Shown here one piece after another: positions 58,431 to 64,000 of a stretch of DNA of 64,000 nt (the first letter of the stretch is position 1; every line of letters begins with the position of its first letter). The DNA is taken from assembly GCF_004331155.1 (NCBI RefSeq), contig NZ_SJNZ01000012.1, positions 39,564 to 103,563 on the forward strand, written 5' to 3'. The translations under genes and the position numbers were made by a program. The notes below the pieces were generated by a model. It had not been told where the DNA came from. It saw only the letters and a list, made by a program, of their open reading frames with translations, and did not search any database. This stretch comes from Acinetobacter terrestris. Lineage in GTDB: Bacteria > Pseudomonadota > Gammaproteobacteria > Pseudomonadales > Moraxellaceae.

Positions 58431-59948
58431 ATGTCTTTAGATCGTATTCGTTTAGCGTCACTTCATGACAAAGTCATGAGCGCAGAACAAGCTGCTACTT
58501 TTATCCAAGATGGTATGACTGTAGGTATGAGTGGATTTACTCGTGCAGGTGAGGCAAAAGCTGTTCCTTTAGCACTTGTAAAACAAGCTCACAGTAATCC
58601 TTTGAAAATTACTTTAATTACTGGCGCCAGTCTGGGTAACGACTTAGATAAACAATTAACTGAAGCTGGTGTTCTTGCTCGCCGTTTACCTTTCCAAGTA
58701 GATAGTACTTTACGTAAAGCCATCAACAAAGGCGAAGTGATGTTCATCGATCAGCATTTGTCTGAAACCGTTGAACAAATGCGTAACCTTCAGCTTAAAA
58801 AACCGGATATTGCAATCATTGAAGCAGTTGCGATTACTGAAGATGGCGGCATTATTCCGACGACATCTGTAGGTAACTCTGCAAGCTTTGCCATTTTTGC
58901 TGAAAAAGTAATTATCGAAATTAACACCAATTTAAGCCCTGCTTTTGAAGGCTTACATGATATTTATATCCCGACTTATCGTCCAACACGCCAAGCAATT
59001 CCATTGACTCAAGTGGATGGACGTATTGGTACGCATGCGATCAATATCGATCCATCTAAAATTGTAGGGATCGTATTTAACAACGATTACCACGATTCTC
59101 CATCAACTGTGACCCTTCCAGATGATGAAACTCAAGGGATCGCCAACCATTTGATCAATTTCTTTGAACAAGAAGTTGCTGAAGGTCGTTTACCGAAAGA
59201 TTTAGGCCCATTACAAGCAGGGATTGGTTCGATTGCCAATGCAGTATTGACCGGTCTTAAAGATTCAAATTTTGAAGATCTTGTGATGTATTCAGAAGTC
59301 CTTCAAGACTGTACTTTCGAATTGATTGATGCCGGTAAAATGAAATTTGCATCAGGTTCATCAATTACGCTTTCTGCTAAATATGGCGAAAAAGTATTTA
59401 ACAATCTAGAAGCGTACAAAGACAAATTGGTACTTCGTCCACAAGAAATTTCAAACCACCCTGAATTGGTTCGTCGTTTAGGTATTATCGGCATCAACAC
59501 TGCACTCGAGTTTGATATTTACGGTAACGTAAACTCAACTCACGTTTGTGGTACTAAAATGATGAACGGTATTGGTGGTTCAGGTGACTTCGCCCGTAAT
59601 GCGCACTTGGCGATCTTTGTGACCAAATCAATTGCAAAAGGTGGTGACATCTCTTCAATCGTGCCTATGGCATCACATATCGACCATACTGAGCATGATG
59701 TTGATATTCTTGTGACTGAACAAGGTCTTGCAGACTTACGCGGTTTAGCGCCACGTGAACGTGCTCGTGCCATTATCGACAACTGTGCTCACCCAATGTA
59801 CCGCGATGCATTGAATGATTACTTTGACCGTTCATGTGCAAAAGGTGGCCATACGCCTCACCTTCTTCGTGAAGCGCTTTCATGGCATTCTAATTTTGAA
59901 GAAACTGGTCATATGTTAGCAGCTCAAGTAGAAGCTAAAATTGCTTAA
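58431..59948 (+). CDS. succinyl-CoA:acetate CoA-transferase family protein
   Basis: This 505-residue class I CoA transferase of the acetyl-CoA hydrolase/transferase family resembles AarC and YgfH. The likely catalytic Glu289 lies in MYSEVLQD, preceded by GPLQAGIGSIANA. The oxyanion and CoA-binding loops GMSGFTRAGEAK and NGIGGSGDFARNA are conserved. It could exchange CoA between succinate and acetate or propionate. Substrate cannot be fixed from sequence alone. It is a single gene with a strong terminator. Confidence 0.9.
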   Translation: MSLDRIRLASLHDKVMSAEQAATFIQDGMTVGMSGFTRAGEAKAVPLALVKQAHSNPLKITLITGASLGNDLDKQLTEAGVLARRLPFQVDSTLRKAINKGEVMFIDQHLSETVEQMRNLQLKKPDIAIIEAVAITEDGGIIPTTSVGNSASFAIFAEKVIIEINTNLSPAFEGLHDIYIPTYRPTRQAIPLTQVDGRIGTHAINIDPSKIVGIVFNNDYHDSPSTVTLPDDETQGIANHLINFFEQEVAEGRLPKDLGPLQAGIGSIANAVLTGLKDSNFEDLVMYSEVLQDCTFELIDAGKMKFASGSSITLSAKYGEKVFNNLEAYKDKLVLRPQEISNHPELVRRLGIIGINTALEFDIYGNVNSTHVCGTKMMNGIGGSGDFARNAHLAIFVTKSIAKGGDISSIVPMASHIDHTEHDVDILVTEQGLADLRGLAPRERARAIIDNCAHPMYRDALNDYFDRSCAKGGHTPHLLREALSWHSNFEETGHMLAAQVEAKIA

Positions 59949-59969
59949 TCACCAAGATTAAATGACATT

Positions 59970-59997
59970 AAAAAAGCGTACTACGGTACGCTTTTTT
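59970..59997 (+). terminator. terminator of CoA-transferase gene
   Basis: AAAAAGCGTAC pairs with GTACGCTTTTT around a short loop. Confidence 0.93.
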
Positions 59998-60090
59998 AAT
60001 TTTAAGAAAATGATTCTAAGCAGATCATTTCTTTTACATAAAAAGATTAAATTGAATCATGATCTGTTCAGGATCATGCCAATTCAAATG

Positions 60091-60852
60091 CTATAACTTC
60101 TGCTCCACCGCCTTGCGATTTTGCTTTTTAATTTTTTCCATTTCTGCATTTAACTGCAACACTTCCTGATACAGGGCATTAAATTGTTTCAACGGCTGAT
60201 CTTCATAAAACATAAAAGTTTTGTTCTTTTTCTGCCATTTATTATTTTTCAGAATTTCAAACAGAGCATCGGCTTTAGTTAATATTTGCAATTCCAAGGC
60301 AAATAAAGCGTGGGTTTTATCATTATCACGACTTTCGCGCAGGCTATCTATTAATTGATGCCGCAGATTAGATCTGATTGATAAATGTTTGGCTCTTGCC
60401 AAGGTGTCTTCTTCACGTTGCTGGGTTTGCTCTTGGTACTGCGCAGCCAGAAGATGGACCTGTTTCAGCATCTGTTCCGTTTCTACATACTTCTGTGCAC
60501 GGTCTTTGTCTAAGCGGTCAATATTTAAAAACTCATCCCAATGGATTGCTTTAAGCTGGCGTAAATACTCATTCCTGGCTTCAGCATTTTGAATCATCTG
60601 ACTGAGGACAAAATCTGCCATCACTTTATAATCGCCCTGTAAACGCTTATCTGCCACATTGACATCAATCGGTTCAGACCAGTCTTGGGCTTGCTCATAA
60701 ATGAGTTCAGCTTTTTCATACAATACAGTTTGGTAATTATGGAGTTGGCCCAGATCATTTTGCTGTACTGAATACTGATAAAACATCCAGCCAAATACGG
60801 CACATGTCGCCAATCCTAAAATGAGAAAAATCCTTGGCACGTGAAACTCCAT
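60091..60852 (-). CDS. membrane-anchored coiled-coil protein, hypothetical
   Basis: This 253-residue protein has one N-terminal helix (about 8-28, IFLILGLATCAVFGWMFYQY) that may be a signal anchor. The rest is strongly helical, Glu/Gln/Lys-rich and probably coiled coil, with a basic C terminus (IKKQNRKAVEQKL). It has no Cys in the mature part. The family is not recognised. It may be a periplasmic structural protein; no partner is evident nearby. Confidence 0.7.
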   Translation of the reverse strand: MEFHVPRIFLILGLATCAVFGWMFYQYSVQQNDLGQLHNYQTVLYEKAELIYEQAQDWSEPIDVNVADKRLQGDYKVMADFVLSQMIQNAEARNEYLRQLKAIHWDEFLNIDRLDKDRAQKYVETEQMLKQVHLLAAQYQEQTQQREEDTLARAKHLSIRSNLRHQLIDSLRESRDNDKTHALFALELQILTKADALFEILKNNKWQKKNKTFMFYEDQPLKQFNALYQEVLQLNAEMEKIKKQNRKAVEQKL

Positions 60853-61020
60853 TCTACTGACTTTTGAATAGCATAACCCGATTCATAAGCCTTCTGGTTA
60901 TTTATTCAGCTCAAACTTATCAAGTTTTTCTAGCGCCATTCAGCTTTAATTCAATTTTCATGCTTTAAATTTTGCTCCGCACCCCCATCAATATAGGCAA
61001 TAAAAGATTAGAGATTTCTC

Positions 61021-61719
61021 ATGCGCGTAGATATTTGGTCAGATGTGGTGTGCCCTTTTTGTTATATTGGCAAAAAACGTCTTGAAGCTGCTGCTGAACA
61101 GGCAGGTTTAGAACTTGAAGTTCATTGGCATAGCTATGAACTTGATCCAGAAGCGCCCATCCGTCAGGAAGTTTCAAACTCTGAACGTCTCGCGCAAAAA
61201 TACGGCCGTACAGTTGCAGACGTTGAAGAGATGCAACGTAATATTGCCGCTATGGCTGCTGAAGAAGGCATCCAGTTCAATTGGGAAAATGCCAACTCGG
61301 GTAATACCTTCAATGCACATCGCATTATTCACCTGGCTCAAAGTAAGGGCTTGGGTTCAGAAGCCAAAGAAGCCTTTTTCTATAGTTACATGACCCAAGG
61401 TTTACCCATTGGCGAACGTGAAACAATTGAAGATGTTGCTGCACGCATTGGCTTAAATCCAGTAGAAGTGGAAGATGTTTTAAATTCAGAAGAATATGCA
61501 GATTTTGTTAAATTCGATGAAGATGTGGCGCGAGATCAATTGAAAGTGACCGGTGTACCGTTCTTTGTCTTTGATCAACGCATTGCATTAGCCGGTGCAC
61601 AACCGCGCGAAGTGTTTTTGCAAGTCTTTGAAAAAGCCTTAGAAGCACCTCAAGCGAAAGTGGAAACTGAAGATGCAGCGATCTGTAAAGATAATAGCTG
61701 CGATGTTCCCGAGAAATAA
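61021..61719 (+). CDS. FrnE-like DsbA-family oxidoreductase
   Basis: This 232-residue thioredoxin-fold protein has an N-terminal CPFC motif (Cys11-Cys14, SDVVCPFCYIGKK) and the cis-Pro strand GVPFFVFD near residue 180. It has no signal peptide, so it is cytoplasmic. It matches FrnE-type 2-hydroxychromene-2-carboxylate isomerase/DsbA relatives, which act in thiol oxidation and stress tolerance. A C-terminal CKDNSC motif is an added Cys pair. Its substrate is unknown. Confidence 0.9.
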   Translation: MRVDIWSDVVCPFCYIGKKRLEAAAEQAGLELEVHWHSYELDPEAPIRQEVSNSERLAQKYGRTVADVEEMQRNIAAMAAEEGIQFNWENANSGNTFNAHRIIHLAQSKGLGSEAKEAFFYSYMTQGLPIGERETIEDVAARIGLNPVEVEDVLNSEEYADFVKFDEDVARDQLKVTGVPFFVFDQRIALAGAQPREVFLQVFEKALEAPQAKVETEDAAICKDNSCDVPEK

Positions 61720-61762
61720 TCTATTTTCTTTTTAATGGTATAGATTTACTACAACTGCTGGT

Positions 61763-61793
61763 AAAAAAAATCCCCAAATCAGGGGATTTTTTT
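61763..61793. terminator. bidirectional terminator
   Basis: AAAATCCCC pairs with GGGGATTTT around AAATCA, between the convergent FrnE-like and dodecin genes. Confidence 0.92.
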
Positions 61794-61811
61794 ATTTTAT
61801 CATTCATCAAT

Positions 61812-62012
61812 CTAGTCGACTAAAAAACTAATTTTCAAATTCACGCGATACTCAGTAATTTTATTGTCCTTAATCACTACTTTTTGCTCGTTGATCCATG
61901 CACCTTGCACATTTTTTATTGTTTCGGTTACTTTCTCAATCCCTGTTTGAATTGCATCTTCAAAGCTTTTATTACTGCTGGAATTCACTTCAACAATTTT
62001 TGCGATAGCCAT
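61812..62012 (-). CDS. dodecin family protein
   Basis: The 66-residue protein matches dodecins, small dodecameric flavin-storage proteins. It starts with MAIAKIVEV and has the conserved Ser/Asp-containing helix (SFEDAIQTGIEKV). The aromatic flavin-contact Trp follows in GAWINEQKV, and strands end ITEYRVNLKISFLV. GAGG lies 9 nt before ATG. It is a single-gene unit. Confidence 0.88.
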   Translation of the reverse strand: MAIAKIVEVNSSSNKSFEDAIQTGIEKVTETIKNVQGAWINEQKVVIKDNKITEYRVNLKISFLVD

Positions 62013-62255
62013 TTTTTAAACCTCGAGTTTTATTCTTGTGAGTCCTGATCATAGGATATTTTCTAAACAAAACTTTGGGTTTTAACATTACACCGCAAAA
62101 ACTTACACGTAAGAAACAATACCAATATCAGCAATTTGCTTCTTACAAAACACAACTTATATATACAAGGCTTTGACACAAGCAGACGCACAATTCGCTA
62201 GGCTGATATACGGAACAATTAAGTTCTCAATCATGCAACTTTATAAGAGGTAAAT

Positions 62256-62495
62256 ATGAATACTGATACTCAAAATTCTAGTGCTGATTCAACTGTCGAC
62301 TCTACCCCTAACCAGCGCTCAAGCACGAAATCACCTTTTTCTCCAACCGTAACAGGTGCATTGGTCGGTGCAGTTGCAGGTAGTATACTTCCTGTCTTTG
62401 GTACCGTGAGTGGCGCTATTATTGGCGGCATTTCTGGTAAGGTTTACGAGAAAAGATGTCAAAGCAATTGCCAGAATAAAGGCCATAAAAATTAA
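62256..62495 (+). CDS. small glycine-zipper-like membrane protein
   Basis: This 79-residue protein has a polar Ser/Thr/Asn-rich N terminus and a Gly/Val/Ile-rich central segment (ALVGAVAGSILPVFGTVSG) with GxxxG-like spacing. It ends in a Cys- and Lys-rich tail (KRCQSNCQNKGHKN). Gly-zipper segments insert in or associate with membranes. No cleavable signal is evident. Function unknown. AAGAGG precedes the start. Confidence 0.7.
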   Translation: MNTDTQNSSADSTVDSTPNQRSSTKSPFSPTVTGALVGAVAGSILPVFGTVSGAIIGGISGKVYEKRCQSNCQNKGHKN

Positions 62496-62727
62496 TATTT
62501 TCTTATATTTTCAAACCCTTTAAGACAGGTTGTTCAAACACAATCTGTCTTAGAGTAAAAACTCTAAACACATGATTTATATAATAATTTAAACTCACCG
62601 TTCATCTTTTTTCATCCTTTAGCCCTTCCTTAATTTGATTATTTTTTGATATCATTTATGTGAAATTTATTTTATTTCTCTCCCTTGCCCTGTTTCACGG
62701 GCATCCTTTCACCTAAAGGAAATGATG

Positions 62728-62913
62728 ATGAACCGTATTCAATCTGTTTTGGCTATCGCTATTGTGGCTTTTTCTGCAAATGTATCTGCTCAAATTGTTT
62801 TTATTCCAGATTTTCCTGCTAAAAAAGCAGCTGAAACCGTAAATACCGATCAAAAAGTTGTGACTTCGGAAGCGGTCCTTCAAGATAAAACTGCTACTGA
62901 AAAAGCAGCTTAA
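62728..62913 (+). CDS. small exported protein, hypothetical
   Basis: The product has 61 residues with a signal peptide (SVLAIAIVAFSANVSA) and a short mature part rich in Ala, Thr and Lys. Three consecutive ATGs occur; the third (62728) has the best spacing from AAGGA. The family is not recognised. It has its own terminator. Confidence 0.65.
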   Translation: MNRIQSVLAIAIVAFSANVSAQIVFIPDFPAKKAAETVNTDQKVVTSEAVLQDKTATEKAA

Positions 62914-62932
62914 AAAGTTATCTTATTCCATT

Positions 62933-62967
62933 AAAAAACAGACTGGTCTAATTCAGTCTGTTTTTTT
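62933..62967 (+). terminator. terminator of small exported protein
   Basis: AAAACAGACTG pairs with CAGTCTGTTTT around GTCTAATT, followed by more T. The following 62,968-63,259 is AT-rich with no recognised gene. Confidence 0.92.
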
Positions 62968-63259
62968 GTGATGAAAAAATCATCTTATTTACTCCCCTCC
63001 TATTTAGGATCGACAGCAGATTTTAACGATAAATTAATTTATTTATTTTCAATGTGATGAAAAATCAAACGATAAATTACGATCTGTTTTTCCAAATCCC
63101 GCTGAAAAAATTTGAATATTTTTTATCTAAAATCTACATTTTTTGCTGTTTATGTCTATAAATGCTCAAAACATGACAATATTTCTTCATGCTTTTTCTT
63201 TTTAAATCCATATAATCAAAGCATTAAATTAATAATTCATTCTATGAAACCATTTTCTT

Positions 63260-63439
63260 ATGCAAGAACTTCAAGCGCTGATTCAAGGTAAAATTCCTCC
63301 ACAAACCATCCATATTGATCGTTTGATTGTGCTCGCTGAACGCCACCCGAAACCCACGTCTGCAGAATATAAATTACTTGAACTTGCTATTAATATTGTA
63401 TTGGCAAGTTATCTAGAAAAAGCACAAAAACATCTCTAG
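63260..63439 (+). CDS. 59-residue hypothetical protein
   Basis: The frame from ATG 63260 encodes a helical protein starting MQELQALIQGKIPPQ and ending LEKAQKHL. It has no signal peptide or membrane helix. It stops 10 bp before the next gene, suggesting an operon. There is no strong ribosome site, so the start is uncertain. Confidence 0.6.
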   Translation: MQELQALIQGKIPPQTIHIDRLIVLAERHPKPTSAEYKLLELAINIVLASYLEKAQKHL

Positions 63440-63449
63440 AGGTCAGTTC

Positions 63450-64000
63450 ATGAATGCCTTAGAAAAAGCGCTACTGATTAAAGAATTACATCAACTGCTG
63501 GATGGTTTGGAACATCGCTCTTTGTCTTTTTTTGAAACTGCAAAATCAAAATCACGTTTAACCGAAATTTTTCGCTTATGTGATGAACCGATTTTTAAAA
63601 AACAAATTTTGAAATTTAAGTCTCAAACTCAACCAGAGCAAGCCGCAACAGATTTTGCGGATTACACCCTGTTTAAACTTTCTTATCGGGGTCTTTTCCG
63701 GCAGCAAGGTACTTTACAACAGGCGCTATACCAAAATACTGAATCAGGTTGGGCTATTCTGTATCATCCTGCACAAGGCTGGCAAATCTGGCTAATTCCA
63801 GCGCCAAACCGTAGCGCATTGATCAGCCAATGGGGAAATCTGGATGACATTTATCAGTGGATGCTAGAACAGCAGCAACGTTATAACTGCCTAAAAACTG
63901 ATGATGAATTAAGACAGAAACCTGTTCTTTTAGAAAAGCCACTTGTGCCTACTTTAACCGAGACCGAGATCGAGACCGAGACCGAGACCGAGACCGAGAC
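63450..64000 (+). CDS. hypothetical protein, partial (runs off the window)
   Basis: A gene starts at ATG 63450 (AGAGGT upstream) and is open to the end of the window. Over 180 residues are visible. The N-terminal part is helical (MNALEKALLIKELHQLLD). A middle region is rich in aromatics (GWAILYHPAQGWQIWLIP). The visible end is a Thr-Glu dipeptide repeat encoded by a hexanucleotide tandem repeat. Family not recognised. Confidence 0.75.
   Translation, partial: MNALEKALLIKELHQLLDGLEHRSLSFFETAKSKSRLTEIFRLCDEPIFKKQILKFKSQTQPEQAATDFADYTLFKLSYRGLFRQQGTLQQALYQNTESGWAILYHPAQGWQIWLIPAPNRSALISQWGNLDDIYQWMLEQQQRYNCLKTDDELRQKPVLLEKPLVPTLTETEIETETETETE
63957..64000 (+). repeat. hexanucleotide tandem repeat ACCGAG
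   Basis: Seven or more in-frame ACCGAG units (one variant, ATCGAG) encode alternating Thr and Glu. The tract reaches the window end, so its full length is unknown. Since six is a multiple of three, changes in copy number would alter length but not frame. Confidence 0.85.

Overview
The window is a chromosomal segment of an Acinetobacter species, AT-rich and probably not A. baumannii itself. Supporting signs are a 295-residue Acr1-type fatty acyl-CoA reductase, the pilMNOPQ-aroK-aroB-SPOR cluster next to gltBD, a shortened dcw cluster that ends at mraY, an OmpR/EnvZ pair, and tandem sulfate-binding proteins.

Positions 1 to about 12,010 form an accessory region. It has an intact type IV pilin gene with its own sigma-54 promoter (733-1266, +). 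At the far end (11,768-11,894, -) lies a second copy of the pilin promoter and only the first ten pilin codons, in the opposite orientation. Between them is a convergent operon of three tyrosine recombinases plus a small coiled-coil protein (7138-1369, -), resembling recombinase-in-trio and Tn554-type elements. Next comes a phage-like immunity module: an Arc-like protein, a P22-type antirepressor N-domain and a divergent S24-like repressor that lacks its cleavage residues. A second small Cro/C1-type regulator follows, with paired palindromic operators, then an unknown gene, a HAD hydrolase, and decayed or unknown genes. Several genes here carry frameshifts or nonsense codons. A near-identical 24-bp direct repeat at 548-571 and 11,987-12,010 brackets the region.

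From 12 to 22 kb the content is core: a LemA/TPM-domain envelope operon, a predicted metal-dependent hydrolase, and glutamate synthase (gltB, gltD). From 22 to 30 kb runs pilM-N-O-P-Q-aroK-aroB-SPOR on the minus strand, with coding overlaps of 1 to 4 nt among pilM to pilP, divergent from penicillin-binding protein 1a. From 32 to 40 kb are an RlmA-like rRNA methyltransferase and the division/peptidoglycan operon rsmH-ftsL-ftsI-murE-murF-mraY. From 41 to 46 kb are two sulfate-binding proteins, gltX and a tRNA-Ala(GGC)/tRNA-Glu(UUC) pair with a clear sigma-70 promoter.

From 46 to 64 kb are a zinc-ribbon membrane protein, a CDF metal exporter, a Sel1-repeat protein, EttA, MetY, Acr1, Tex, OmpR/EnvZ with a long inverted repeat between the two genes, a succinyl-CoA:acetate-type CoA transferase, a FrnE-like oxidoreductase, dodecin and several small proteins. 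The last gene runs off the window inside a hexanucleotide repeat encoding Thr-Glu dipeptides.

The intact pilin and the PilMNOPQ assembly/secretin proteins would work together in type IV pilus formation and natural transformation. The peptidoglycan genes (rsmH operon and ponA) form a second functional block. All calls come from reading the sequence and recalling families; no database search was run.
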